64,000 nt of DNA from Zymoseptoria tritici IPO323. Lineage: Eukaryota; Ascomycota; Dothideomycetes; Mycosphaerellales; Mycosphaerellaceae. Position numbers and translations under genes: made by a program. The notes under the pieces were generated by a model that worked only from the letters and a program-made list of their open reading frames with translations, was not told the origin of the DNA and did no database searches. The stretch is taken from positions 1,240,001 through 1,304,000 of the forward strand of contig NC_018214.1 in NCBI RefSeq assembly GCF_000219625.1. Reading direction: 5' to 3'. Shown piece by piece: positions 1 through 11,451 of this stretch. Each line of letters begins with the position of its first letter. The first letter of the stretch is position 1.

Positions 1-1
1 A

Positions 2-701
2 AAGTCGTACCATGGCAAGAACGAATTGATACCCACCAACCAGATGGACGTAATCGATGCGATGGCTGTTAATGGAAGCCTGGACGTTCGCCATTGGGAC
101 GACAAGGAGGACGACAGTGCGATGATGGAAGATGATCAATACTTTTGGCGTCAAACGTTGGACCACACGGGAACGAGGACATACTCGGTGAGTCTGAGTG
201 GAGAAGTTCAACTTTGGAGGGCGCCAGCGCTGACTGAAGCAGAAACTGCGCCTCATATGCATCGACTCGGCACCTCAAAACCCGGATCAGTTGATATTGC
301 AGTGTTCCGATCCAGCCTGTCGCAAATGGCTGCATGTCAAGTGCATCGCGGAAAGAGCGGCGCAACGCGCCGGTAGGTGACTTTCTCGTGAAATTTTGCT
401 GACCCGACCACTGACGCGTCTCCCAGCCGACGAAACCTCGACCACGAAAAAGAAGGGCACACAACCCGCACCGAAGAAGCGAGGTCGGCCGAAGAATCTC
501 ACCATCAGCGCCACCTCACCTGCCGTCGCCAAAGCCTCCAAGGGCACATACACCGCGGAAGTCTTCTTGAAAGGGTTGACGGAAAGTCCGCAAGCACAAC
601 CCGCGACGCATACCGAGATCATCATCTCAGGCCCGAATGGCGAACCCCAAGCTGAGGAGCTGTGCTGTTTGTTCTGCGACACGCCGATTGAGGACGATTG
701 A
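2..701 (+). CDS. BAH-PHD domain chromatin protein, 3' end (5' partial)
   Basis: The left window edge cuts this gene, and only its C-terminal part is visible. Three exons join in phase: 2-187, 243-372 and 427-701, with introns of 55 and 54 bases, both GT-AG. The first exon reads like the end of a BAH domain (YHGKNELIPTNQMDVI, then DQYFWRQTLDH). The second exon carries a PHD-type zinc finger core (NPDQLILQCSDPACRKWLHV, followed by KC). The third exon has an AT-hook-like motif, KKRGRPKN, and ends with CLFC near the stop. BAH-PHD proteins of filamentous fungi bind modified histone tails in nuclear chromatin; EPR-1 is the studied example, although orthology is not shown here. The second cysteine of the usual first PHD pair (C-x-C) is replaced: the sequence is LICIDS. 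Reading the first exon without splicing gives a wrong tail, so the spliced model is preferred. Confidence 0.75.
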
Positions 702-2152
702 GCGACGTAGGACCATGTTGTGCTACGGTTGGTATGATGGTCTTCTCGGCAACCGCTTGGCTACACTGGGAACCCGCCAGCTCGGATGCTCGCAGATGCA
801 AGCTTTGCTAAATGCTTCAACTACGCTTCTTTAACCTGCCGCGCTGCAATGGTGCTAGCGTAGGAGCGCATGCCACGCGTTAGAGGCTGCACGGTGGAGA
901 TACTGCGAACTGCGACAGCTGTTCCAGACGAGTAAGCGTATTGAATTTAGCCTATACTCAGCAGTTGATTGGCAGTCATATTGGTTTCCGCAGATGCGCG
1001 AGGTGGATCAGAATTACGACAGGGCAGAGAGAAGAAGCAGGCAGCATTCTAAAAGCCCAGTCTCCGGTCAAAACCGATTGAACCTCTTTACCATGCAATA
1101 TTTCCAACATCATCTCATCTTGCCGTCCATTCACTTTTACACTTTCCCTGGGGCGCTTGTTCGCCGTCGGACATTCTCACTGACGGCGGAACGGCGCGGC
1201 GCCGCGTGCGACGTGAGAGTGAATGGCGTGAGCGTTGGTGATCCCCGCCGGATGCATGAATCGACCTCAGCCTCACGATGACGGTCGGGCTCCATTGGTT
1301 CACAGCACTGGCGAGATGAATCTGTGAACGGCCACGCAGGCTCGGAGCTGCACGACTGCAACGGACCTTTGCATGACGGACAGTCGCTTTGATGGCCGCC
1401 GGACATTCCTCGAATGCATACCCTGTCGCCTCACCCTGTGATCTCGCCAAAGTGCATTAGATTGCTCACGTTGCCGGAGGCATGATGACGCTATTCGAGC
1501 ATGAGGTCATGCTAGAACCGCCAGGTTATGTCCCAGCCCTGTCGTTCAACGCCTACAACATGGCGGTGTTTGATTCCAATGGCTCGTAGATGAGCTCCGA
1601 ATGTTAGATCGCGGGCCGTTTTTGCAATGCCCACATACTGTTTCATCGCAGCAACTGCACAAACGGGACCTTGCCTTAGATCGGCGTCGCTCCCCTGAAT
1701 AAAATGGAACTTGCATGCTGCACGAGCGATGAAGGCAGCACGAACCCTTCGCTACCGTCGCTAGTGTTGTCTTGAAATCGCAGGGAGCTGCGCTGCAGTG
1801 CCGGGAGAGTCATGGGCAGCAGAATGATTACATTAGCTTCTTGCACCGCAATCTGCAGGTCATTCGATCTTCTGTCCGAGCTCCTTCTGCGCTGTCCACT
1901 CGTCTGATCAACTTGAAACCTTTGAATCACGGCGACTCACCACCGCTCTACCTGACAACATTTCGCGGCTGTCAGCCCATTTTCCCGCGAAAAGCGACAG
2001 CACATAGGAAGAACCCGACGCTTACAACGCCCAACTCCGGTCGAAAGCAGCTCCGTCTCCCAGCGTGTTCCCTGTCCACGCATCGCGCCGCCGACGGGCC
2101 TCGATCCTAGGAGCATAGAAAAGCTGGTACGGCGAGGGGAGAGCAAGACGCG
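702..2152. other. intergenic, no gene seen
   Basis: This 1.45-kb stretch lies between the end of the BAH-PHD gene and the start of the SDR gene, which are in tandem. Open frames here are short, overlap each other on both strands and resemble no family I know. It should hold the terminator of the first gene and the promoter of the second. Confidence 0.5.
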
Positions 2153-3712
2153 ATGAGCGATAGCGCCCCGCCAGAGCTCCCCGCCGAAGGGGAGGCTCAT
2201 CAACCACCCATTGCACCCGCCGAGACCAACGACGTTCCCGAAAAGACCGAAGCGCAAACGACAGTGGAGCGTTCCATCGCTGATCTGGCTGCTGCTGAGC
2301 AGACACCAGCAGCGGCAGGCGACTCGCAACAAGCTACAAATGGCGTACCTCAAGAAACGAGTGACGCAACAGCGTCAGGGTCAGACCCAGCACCTGCTAT
2401 AGGGCAGACAACTACCTTGAACGATGCACCACAATCGGAAGAGCCGGATACTAGACCTGCGGTCCTGATCATTGGAGGTCTTGGTAGGCATGACGTGAAC
2501 CACATTCCCCTCGGACGAAACTGACAAAGGAGGTCTGCAGGCTACATTGGCCGTTTCCTAGCTACATACATCCACTCCAACAAATTGGCCTCGACATTAC
2601 GATTAGTCGATAAACAGCTTCCACAGCTGGCCTCCCTCGCACCCGAACATCTTGAAGCCTGCTCGACCAATTTCCTCCAAGCCGACGCATCGCGAGAGCA
2701 GTCTCAATCACGTATATTCGACCTTCCAGCCAAAGCTGATGGCAGCAAGCAAGAGTTCGACTATGTCTTCAACTGCGGCGGCGAGACACGTTTCTCTCAG
2801 GAGGATGAAGTGTACAAACTCCGAAGCTACGAGCTCAGTCTGACAGTGGGCAAGGAGGCCGCAAAACGGAACGTGAAAGCGTTTGTCGAGCTCAGTCTGG
2901 GTAGCGTCTACAACGGCTCCCGCACACCGCAGAAAGAGACGGACAAGACGACAAAACCGCACACGAAACAAGCAAAGTGGAAACTCGCGGCGGAGACCGA
3001 GCTCGCGAAGATTCCCAAGCTAAATCTCGTTGTTCTACGTCTGCCGAACGTCTACGGTCCATACGTAGGCCGATGGCTCGGCACCCAACTCGCTCTCGCT
3101 CGCCTCTACTCTTCGCGAACACCCAAAGCTACAATGAAATGGCTCTGGAGCGGCGACCTCCGCACAAACACCATCCACGTCGAAGACGCCGCACGCGCCA
3201 TCTGGCTGGCAGCTGAATGGCGATCGAAGAACTCCTCCATCCCTAATGCCGCGTCCGCAGATCGAATCGTCTTCAACGTCGTCGATCGCGGACAGACAAC
3301 GCAAGGGACGCTGGCGAATATCATCAAGGAGATCTTTGACATTGAAACCGGGTTTTACAACGCGCTGGTGAACACCTTTGCGAGGATGAATATGGATCAT
3401 GTGGTGGATGATGTGAACGATGATACTCTAGACGATTGGGCGGATTTACAGGAGAAAGCAGGCGTGAAGGGGAATGGAGGGCCACTGACGCCGTTCATGG
3501 AAAAGGAGCTGCTAAAGGATGCGGATTTGAGTTTAGATGGGTCGCGGTTTGAGGAGGTCGTTGGGTTCGTGTGAGTATTCCGGTCCTATTGATGTTGATG
3601 GTGTGGTAGGTCTGAAGCTAACATATTGCACAGGCCGAAGCACGAGCGATTATCGAAGCAGGAAGTCGAGGCGGTGATTGAAAGTTATCGGACGATGAAG
3701 TGGTGGCCTTGA
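2153..3712 (+). CDS. NAD(P)-dependent epimerase/dehydratase-like (atypical SDR)
   Basis: Three exons (2153-2483, 2541-3570, 3634-3712) give 479 residues; the introns are 57 and 63 bases and all phases close. The first 105 or so residues are a low-complexity, Ala/Glu/Gln-rich extension. A Rossmann dinucleotide-binding motif follows, and the first intron splits its codons: IIGGLGYIGRF, with GxxGxxG at residues 108-114. Downstream features of the extended SDR fold are visible, such as LNLVVLRLPNVYGPYVGRW and a substrate-domain segment NTIHVEDAARAIW. The expected YxxxK catalytic pair appears degenerate: in the segment HTKQAKWKLAAE near residues 250-262, the position four before the Lys is Gln, not Tyr. 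It may therefore bind NAD(P) without classic SDR chemistry, as some atypical SDRs do. The substrate is unknown. The protein ends in MKWWP. Confidence 0.8.
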
Positions 3713-3990
3713 ATAGGCATAAGTGGTGGAAAGGGGCATGAAGGGCTTTCACAGGAGGCCGACATACATCCTGATTCGATTCTGTGTAGCATAGCGTTCT
3801 TGGACCGGCTTTGGGTTATTGCGGATGATACCATGTAGATTTTTGTTAATTATCCCACGCTCGCTTTGAAGTGTCGTGCAAACACCGGCTTTCAACCTTC
3901 ATGAACCCGCGGGCCTCAGTCGTGCTGTTCTGCCTTGTGCTGTCTGGTCTGGAGGAAATGCATCGCCGACGAATACCTGCCACTCTGCTA

Positions 3991-4809
3991 TTACTTGATC
4001 TCCGTCCACGGGCTCAACGCATCAACCACCCTGCCCCAAAACCCTCCTTGAAACCCCTTAACCCTCGTCCAGTCCTCCGTAGCCATACTCGCCTCCATCA
4101 TCTTCAACCACGCACCCACCACAAAATCCCCATACGCCGGTCCCTCCCCGTCCAAAAACATCGCCGCACCCTGCCTCCCCGACCGCTGCTTCTGCGCCAA
4201 ATCCGTACCTCCTTGCCGCCAGACATAGTCCGTCGTACCGCCTTCATGCCGATACACTTTCGCCAGCTCGCCCAGCGCGGCTTCGAACGATACGAACATG
4301 GCTTCTCGCTGCTTAGGCGTCATTTTCACATCCTCGAGAGACTTGACGCCCGCTCGTTTGGCGAAGATGGCCATGCATTCGTCTTTGACGCTCGGGTCGA
4401 AGGGCATGGTGCTGCAGAGACCGACGTGTTTCGTAAAGAGGCCGTCGATGTGTTGGTTTAGAGCTGCGGTGAGGCCGGTTGTGGAGGGTCGGAATAAGGA
4501 CGGAGAGTCAGGGAAGGCTCGGTCGAGGTAGAGGGCGATTTCAAAGGTGTCGCCGATGACCTCTCCTCTGGCGACGTCGTGGATTACGGGTAAGGTGTGA
4601 TAGGGAGTTCCGTCGGGGAGAGTGCGGTTGGCGGGTACGCCTAGTTTTTCTCGCACGGAGGTGATGTTTGGCATGTGTGTCCATTCTGTTCGGTAGGGAA
4701 CGCCTTTGAAATTAAGGGCGAAGCGAGTCTTCCATGGATTGGGAGCGAAGGTCCGACGGGGAGCATCAGAGGCTATGTCGTAAAAGACGATGGGATTTTC
4801 GGAAGTCAT
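3991..4809 (-). CDS. glutathione S-transferase-like protein
   Basis: A single exon of 272 residues. The N-terminal part (about residues 6-95) fits a thioredoxin-like GST domain: IVFYDIASD, then WKTRFALNFKGVPYRTEW, then a short TLPVIHD segment with the cis-Pro typical of the fold, followed by IGDTFEIALYLDRAFPD, where D-T/S binds the glutathione backbone in family members. The remainder is helical and Trp-rich (DFVVGAWLKMMEAS). This form is common in fungal GSTs of the Ure2p-like or etherase-like groups; the substrate cannot be assigned. The start at MTSENPIVFYD places the beta strand at the usual distance from the N terminus. It is convergent with the SDR gene upstream, about 280 bases away. 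No signal peptide is seen, so a cytosolic location is inferred. Confidence 0.85.
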   Translation of the reverse strand: MTSENPIVFYDIASDAPRRTFAPNPWKTRFALNFKGVPYRTEWTHMPNITSVREKLGVPANRTLPDGTPYHTLPVIHDVARGEVIGDTFEIALYLDRAFPDSPSLFRPSTTGLTAALNQHIDGLFTKHVGLCSTMPFDPSVKDECMAIFAKRAGVKSLEDVKMTPKQREAMFVSFEAALGELAKVYRHEGGTTDYVWRQGGTDLAQKQRSGRQGAAMFLDGEGPAYGDFVVGAWLKMMEASMATEDWTRVKGFQGGFWGRVVDALSPWTEIK

Positions 4810-5795
4810 GCTTGTGGTCTTGGTGAGATTTGCATGATGTTGGGAAGCATGGACATGTCAATCGGAGAGCGATACACTGATATATTTGTATGCCGATCAC
4901 CGTCTTGGCTACGCTGCATTGTCATCAGTGAAACTCGAGGCTGAGAGAGTCTGCTGCGGTGCGGGCCGATGTTGCTCGTCAAGAGTCATCTTGACGAGAA
5001 GACCATCCTCCCGAGGACACAGCATTGCTTCACTCTGTCTCCACGTCTTGGAGAATTGAGTTACAGCAGACTGTCGAACGAAGACAGAAGTGCAGTCAGC
5101 GCGCATATGACTTGAGGTCCGAGGGTCTGGTGAGATGGAGATAGATACCTTTAGGTGTCAGCATCTGGCTTGGCAACTTCCTGACCTCCTGCTGCGGTTG
5201 AACTTCGTCTCTGCATCTTTCTCCTACCTCATCACCGTCATCACTGGTGGTGATGCCGGAACTGTCACGATCGAAGCCCATTGAAGAGCATACCGCATGC
5301 AGAGTGTGCAAGTCATACACTCCAACTGCTGGCGCTGTGCCGCGTTCTTGAAGCCCGTCTGGGCGCCTAAAGAGACGACAACACGATCGCGGTTTGCCGC
5401 CGGATTTCTGCGTGGCAAAGGGCGCGTACGGACCACATCTGCGTAGACCGACACAGCAGCGGATCGCAGGCAATGAGTCCGGCTTCTCGCTGTCCGTCAA
5501 CGTGCCGTCAAGTGGCATTATTCTACAGCCGCCTTGCGCAAGCATCCCTTGTATCTCAGCTTGCAAAGATCTCGACTTTACATCCTTCGAAGCGCGCAGC
5601 CACAATGACTGTCGAATTGCTTGACGACTGTAGCCGCCGGGCCACTGCCGGGCTCTCCAAAGGTGCCATTGGAGCAGATCTATGTTTGGCAAAGCATGGT
5701 GAGTTGAGCCAATGTAAGTCGCAGCAGGACAAATCGCACTTTATAGGACTCTGTCGTCCCATTGCGTCGAAGGACCGACCGCTCAGTGCCTTCGA
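4810..5795. other. intergenic, divergent promoter region
   Basis: About 1 kb lies between the divergent GST-like and secreted-protein genes, so both promoters must be here. Open frames up to about 200 codons exist on both strands but look like random open sequence, with no domain and no consistent splice model. Confidence 0.45.
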
Positions 5796-7805
5796 ATGCC
5801 AGTGATGTTATCTCTTTTACTACTCATAGCCTTTTCAGCAGCAGCAGAAGGCGCCGGCGCTCCCGAGATCGAATCGTCTTCATATACGTCCTCGTCAACA
5901 TCACAAACATCACACCAAACCATAACCGCAGTGCAGACCCTTCCGACGGGCATTCAAACTAATGCTGTTGGCATCAATGGAACTATTACTGCGATTCCAA
6001 ATCTCTGGTCTGAGCACTGCTCCGATGATGGGGCACCATGCACGGCTTACTGCCACTCTGGCGACACAGATTGTCAAAAGGCCGCGAACGCCATAGCAAA
6101 GACCTGTGAGCCATCGTGGAGTAGCTATATGGCCGTCGACTTCCACATGTCACCTCGTGGACCTGACTGGAAACCTACTGTGATAACTTCTGGGGGCTTT
6201 ACATCGACGTGGACCGTCACTGGATATTCGAAGTACACTTCTTTCAGCACTGCGAATGAGACATTCGTCAGACCGAATGCTGCACAAGATGGATATACGA
6301 CCTTCGTACCGGTCTGGGGACTGGGCAAGCCCGTGCCAACCTACTCCGCCTATACGGAATTTGTTTCAGCGGAGACCACAACTAAGTGGAGGGCACCTAC
6401 ACCTGATTGCAAGTACACAACGCTCGCAACAACCACCACAAGTCGCGACTGCGGGGCTTGTACGTTGGATGGAGGTACTGTTGCCCTTTACTTCTGGCCT
6501 CCAGCGACAGATGTTCCTTCCGGAAATGCGTCAGGATCGACGACAGTCGTGTCTGCTGTGTTGAATGGCACAACGCTCTACTCACCCACGGTCTATATCT
6601 CCATTGCCACGGCATACGCAACCAACGAGTGCTCTAATCTTGGACAGCGACACCACGCCACTTTTCTCGCCATGAATCCAAGCGATGTATCGACGCAGAT
6701 CCAGCTCGGCGGGAAAGCTTGGGCAAATTCTTTTGGCGCTGTTCGCTACGAAGATTTGACGGGCTTGCCCCCAGCGTCGAACTATCAACTGCAGCCCTCT
6801 TGCATTATGTTTGGTTGTCCGACCATGGACAATCACTTCAGCCCGACTCTAAGCGTGCCTGCGCAGCTTCGATCCATGGACGCCGCATGGAAGGACTGCG
6901 GTGCGCCTCTGCAGGGTCTGTGAGTAATGTATGTGCTACGATCTTTCATGATGGTGGCTGACACTCCCAGATATGATCCGCCCATTGTACTGACCGCTGC
7001 AACTGTGGCCGATCGTATTACCAGTCCAGCTCGACCAGTCACCACATCCGTCGTCCCCCAGCCGGCTGCGAGCGTTCCTGCTGTCGCGCCGATACGGACG
7101 TCGAGCTCTGGCCCGAGGACTGGGCGGGGAGATGTCGTGCCGACGTCGAGCTCTTATATTTCGTTGCCAGAAGTCATACTCCCGACTGGGACACCGTCTC
7201 TTGATGGACAGCCCGAGGAACCCTCTTCATCGCAGGCTTCTTTCAGAACGCAACCTCCAGATGTTGATGTTCCACTGAAGCCGTCGCATTCAGCAGCCAA
7301 TATGGCGGAACCCACACCTATGCGACCATCTCTTCTGGCGACCGAAAGCGCCGGTGCATCGCCAATGATATCATCTAGCACTGAGCTTGCGTTTATATTC
7401 GATCCATACACCGGTCAGGATCCCGTCTCAACTCGTGTGTTGTCCTCACCAGCTCCACAGATCTCGGAAGATGCGGAAGGAGCCCTCGCGCCCAATTCGC
7501 CAGTGCCTCAAACGACAACGCCATCTCCTGTCGCGCAGACGATAGTCAACAGCGCAGCATCTTCCAGACGGCTGCCAAGTGTTGCCATTGACGGACCCGG
7601 CACGACGATTCCCCAATCGACATCTCCTTCAGCGGGCCACTGTACCACTGCTCTACAGCCTCCACGGACACTCAGTGCAGTGACTTCTGAGACCAGCGGC
7701 ACACTTTCGACGCCGATATCTTATGAAGGCCAAGGATCAACGGTCGACAGGCACTGGCCCAGCATGCTGCTTGTCGTGTTGCTTGTCATGATGCTTACTT
7801 GCTGA
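5796..7805 (+). CDS. large secreted, probably GPI-anchored Ser/Thr-rich protein of unknown function
   Basis: Two exons (5796-6919 and 6971-7805; 51-base intron) give 652 residues. The first 20 or so residues form a clear signal peptide (MPVMLSLLLLIAFSAAAEG). A Thr/Ser-rich stretch follows, then a globular, cysteine-containing part (for example CSDDGAPCTAYCHSGDTDC near residues 70-90, and CIMFGCPTMDN later) that runs through the splice junction (DCGAPLQGL, then YDPPIVLTAA). The second exon is mostly low-complexity Ser/Thr/Pro sequence with many potential O-glycosylation sites. It ends in a hydrophobic tail (SMLLVVLLVMMLTC) that fits a GPI-attachment signal. I recognise no named domain; a fungal cell-surface or wall protein is the inference. 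The next gene on the same strand is a GH16 glucanase, which also acts on the wall. Confidence 0.75.
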
Positions 7806-8736
7806 GCTGCTGCGTAAGACTAAGGGTCGCCACGAGCCTCGATTTAGATCATCATGGCCTGCATTAACATGCGACTCGACTTTGGGAAGACGACGCCGAA
7901 CATTTGGTCATGGGCCCATCTTCATTTTCATTTTTCTTTGCAAAAACCAGATTCATGTCTCTTGTACATCGCGTCAACGCAGAGCCGCACTCGTGCACGG
8001 GCTGCTGGAGTCCACGCTAAGTTCGTGGACAAGCGTTTCAGCCACCACTCAATTAGCTATCAAGCGCCCCTGCCGAAATTTAACCTCAAGCGAATCAACC
8101 TCTCCTGGTCATCTCACACCTTTACCTTTCGGAACATCGACAAGCATGAAACCCAACGATCTGCATCTCACGGCATCGGGTCCAAGGGCCCTTGCACAGA
8201 TTGGCCCGCTGCGTTCACGGTGCCACGCCTTCGGATCGAGTCGGCTGTCTCCTCTGAAGCCATTTGATCGCACCTCTCACTTCTGCATCGCAGACTACTG
8301 CCACTGGCCGCTGTGTGCGCACCAAGTCCGATATGGAACACGTGCTTGACGCCGCCTGCCAGAGGATAAATTATCAGGGCCAGTCTGAGCCTCCGTATGC
8401 TCTTCGTATGGATATGGCTTGTTCTTTGCCCTTGAGGTCTTGATCCGAGCATCCGGCAGAGTTCGATAGATCACAACCTCTCGACCACTCGCCTGACTCG
8501 AATTCTGGAGCAAGTCGCAAACGTGTGGCCCGAAAAAGGGCTCGTCCGCCGCCAAATCCGAGGCCATCGCCCGCCTTGAACATGTATACAAGGCACCCCC
8601 CACTACAAACGAGTCTTTGCCGATATTACACTTTCGTATCCATTTCCGTCGCGCTCCGTCTTGAAGACGCGCGATAATCTTCTATCTCTGGGCATAGCAT
8701 TTTCCATTCCTTTGTGCATCCATCCATTCTTTCACG
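7806..8736. other. intergenic, no gene seen
   Basis: A 931-base gap between two tandem plus-strand genes for secreted proteins. It should contain the 3' region of the first and the promoter of the second. The last 100 bases before 8737 are pyrimidine-rich, as in many fungal promoters. No supported coding region was found. Confidence 0.45.
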
Positions 8737-9956
8737 ATGCATGTCACGACACTCCTTCATTCATTATCGGTCTTGGCTGGGAGTGCTTTTGCGGCATACA
8801 AACTCGAGGATGATTACTTCGACGGAAGCTTCTTCGACAAATTCGAGTTCTGGGATCTGGACGACCCAACGCACGGTTTCGTAAAGTATGGCAACAGGAC
8901 GACGTCTGAGGAGCTGGGTCTCCTCAACAGCACCGATGGCAACATCAAAATGTTTGTCGATAGCAACAACGTAACACCCAAAGGCCGACCGAGCGTGCGC
9001 ATCAAGACCAGCAAGGTATACAACCAGGCACTCATCGTGATCGACATGGACCACATGCCGGGAGGAATCTGCGGCACATGGTGAGCATCGGAGTGGTTCT
9101 CCTCAATAATAATACAGTCGCTGACATTTCCAGGCCTGCTTTCTGGACTTTGGGTCCAGCTTGGCCAACTCATGGAGAGATCGACATTATGGAAGGTGTC
9201 CACGATCAGCCCGGCAACAAAATGACTCTTCACTCGGGACCGCTCTGCACAAATCTAACCAACACTGGAGGCACTGGCAAAGTCACTCTTACGGAATGTC
9301 TCTCAGGCGACGGCACGCAAAACAGCGGATGTCAAATCGCCACGAACGATAGCATCACATATGGTGCCGGCTTCAATGCGAACAAAGGCGGCGTCTACGC
9401 CACAGAGTGGTTGGCGGACAGCATCAGCATGTGGTTCTTCCCCCGCGGACACTGTCCGACAGATGCTCTTGGGGATTGTCCTGACCCGTCAAGCTGGGGG
9501 CCTCCTCTTGCGAGATTCATCACTGGAGACGAGTGCGACATCAGCGCGGCGTTCAAGGACCAGCAACTTCTCTTCGATACGACCTTCTGTGGTGATTGGG
9601 CCGGCCAGCCAACGGTCTGGGGCAACAGCACTTGCGCGAAGAAGACCGACACTTGCGAGGAATATGTTCGAGAAAATCCCAAAGATTTTGCAGATGCCTA
9701 CTGGTCCGTCAATGCTCTGAAGGTGTACACGGACGGCGATAAGAAGTCCGACGCGCCCGCTAATCCAGGCCCGGCTGCACAATCCACCAATACCGTGTAT
9801 CAGCCCGCTCCGCCAACCAGCGCACCTAAAGCTCAAGGAGGAGGTTCGTCGACTGGTACGAATGGCGCTGCGAGCTTTGCGAAGCGGGAGGATGAGCAGC
9901 GGGAGTATGCGAGGCATTTGGGTGCGCATAAGAGGCGTGGTGGCCTAAAGCTTTGA
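8737..9956 (+). CDS. secreted glycoside hydrolase family 16 beta-glucanase
   Basis: Two exons (8737-9080 and 9134-9956; 53-base intron splitting a Trp codon) give 388 residues. A signal peptide of about 19 residues ends in GSAFA. The GH16 catalytic signature ExDxxE is intact in GEIDIMEGVH near residue 130, preceded by the family-typical PAFWTLGPAWP, which the intron interrupts. Members hydrolyse or remodel beta-1,3/1,4- or beta-1,3/1,6-glucans; here the layout (YKLEDDYFDGSFFDKFEFW at the N terminus) fits the fungal endo-1,3(4)-beta-glucanase group. The C-terminal 80 or so residues are Pro/Ala/Gly-rich linker followed by a basic tail (HKRRGGLKL), with no hydrophobic GPI signal, so the product is probably secreted or wall-associated by other means. 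Confidence 0.92.
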
Positions 9957-10477
9957 GGGAGGCTTCTTTGGGCGATTGTCGACGGTTTTGCTAGGCATAT
10001 AGAATTTGTACATATAACGTGTTTCTGATTTCCGACCGCACCTTTGCTTTCATATGCGCGTTTCTCATAACCTGAGACATGCGGCTGTCGCCGTCTATTC
10101 CGATCGAGTATCATCGACAGCACGAGACGGGAGCGACAACAGGGCAGAGGCTCGCTACTGAGGGAAGGTGGCAGAGTCGGGGATTGGCGATGAGAGAACG
10201 GACAAAGCAATTGGAAGAAGCGCACGCCAGGATCGTCATACAGGCTGAAATCAGGAAGTGATGTAGAAATTACTGGCCATGATTTGCATATCGAGAGCTA
10301 CAGCATGCATGCCAACAGATATCCGCCAATCTCTCGAGAGTTCGAGACATGTTGTTCTGTTCGACATCCTCTTGACTTCATCCCATGGAGCCGACCGACC
10401 GTGATTGCCCACCGTACTAGCTCTTCGAGACACATTCGCTTGCGGCGCATGCACTGTTCATGGTTGGCGTGGGCTGC
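9957..10477. other. intergenic between convergent genes
   Basis: This 521-base gap separates the 3' ends of the GH16 gene (plus) and the BTB gene (minus). It should hold both terminators. Nothing else was recognised. Confidence 0.4.
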
Positions 10478-11237
10478 TCATATCTTCTTTGTGCGGTAGC
10501 AGTTCTCGGCTCCGACCTTGTGTTCGTGAAACGCGCATCGAGCCGCCGCCTTGGTCGTCGTCTCTAACGGGGTCTCACCAGCCTTGTCAGCCACTGCTTT
10601 GCAGAGCTCCCTGAGGAAGGCAGAGGGGTAGTGTTCGGAGATCAAGTCGTTCCAATTGTTCAGGCGAGCGAACTTGTGCACAATGATGCGTCTCATAGTT
10701 GATGACACAAGCGTCTTCTCATACAGCGTTTGGAGCTCGCACTGCAGGGGCATGGTGACGCCTTTGACACGCGAGTTGGGTTTTGACACCAGACAGGCCG
10801 CCGTATCAGTCAAGGCATCTTTGAAGTCGGGGTCTAGCAGCTTGTCGCCAAGCGCGTACGTGTTGAAGACCTCGATCCAATTCCCTCCCGTAATGTCGCC
10901 GTCAATGCTGAGGTGCATGCGGCGTGTGTGAAGCCAGGCGAGGTAAAGGCCGAAGCTCTTTGGATCGTCGTCCGGCAGATCGACGGTGCGCGTCTTGCCT
11001 TCTTTCCACTCCGGAGCGAGTGCGGCTTGGAAGTAGTCCGAAGATGCGACCAAGACATCCTTGTTGACGTGGAAAATTGTGGAAGGAGTTCCGACCTGCA
11101 CCTTGATCGGAACAGTTGTGAAGCTAGAAGGTACCATGTCAGCTTTACCGTTGGCAAACTGAACTGACGACCACAACCTACTCGGGTATAGCTGTGCCTG
11201 GAGCGAGCAAGTCTGAGATCGCCTTGGAGTCCGCCAT
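10478..11237 (-). CDS. BTB/POZ domain protein
   Basis: Two exons on the minus strand: 11237-11182 encodes the first 18 codons (MADSKAISDLLAPGTAIP) and 11123-10478 the rest; the 58-base intron closes in phase and the spliced protein has 233 residues. The BTB fold is clear at about residues 24-120: PIKVQVGTPSTIFHVNKDVL, then SDYFQAALAPEWKEG, RTVDLPDDDPKSFGLYLAWL, and later VFNTYALGDKLLD. Fungal proteins of this form have a single BTB domain with no attached Kelch, MATH or zinc-finger part; they dimerise and may act as Cullin-3 adaptors, but the partner here is unknown. No NLS or signal peptide stands out. The unspliced reading from 11176 begins inside the intron and is rejected. Confidence 0.85.
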
Positions 11238-11451
11238 GGAGGCGTGAAGTTGCGCTTTGAGTTTGTCGATGATGAAGCGCAAGAGAAAGAGAAAGATGAC
11301 CGCTACTTGGTAGGGACTTGGCGATGTTCCGTTTGCTGCGCGTGGCACAGACCGAAGCTCGAGTGGTACATGCGGCATGTGATGACTGGAATCCATAAGG
11401 TATCTCGTTTCTCGCACGTGAACGCACCTTCCCAGCGAACCGCGCAGCACT

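Noticed and set aside
373..426. Reading through the second intron of the BAH-PHD gene, or using the first frame to 376
   Set aside because: The unspliced frame loses the PHD core; only the two-intron model recovers NPDQLILQCSDPAC and the AT-hook in one frame.
5096..5692. 198-codon minus-strand open frame between the GST and secreted-protein genes
   Set aside because: No recognisable motif; overlapping frames of similar length exist on the plus strand, as expected by chance in GC-balanced sequence.
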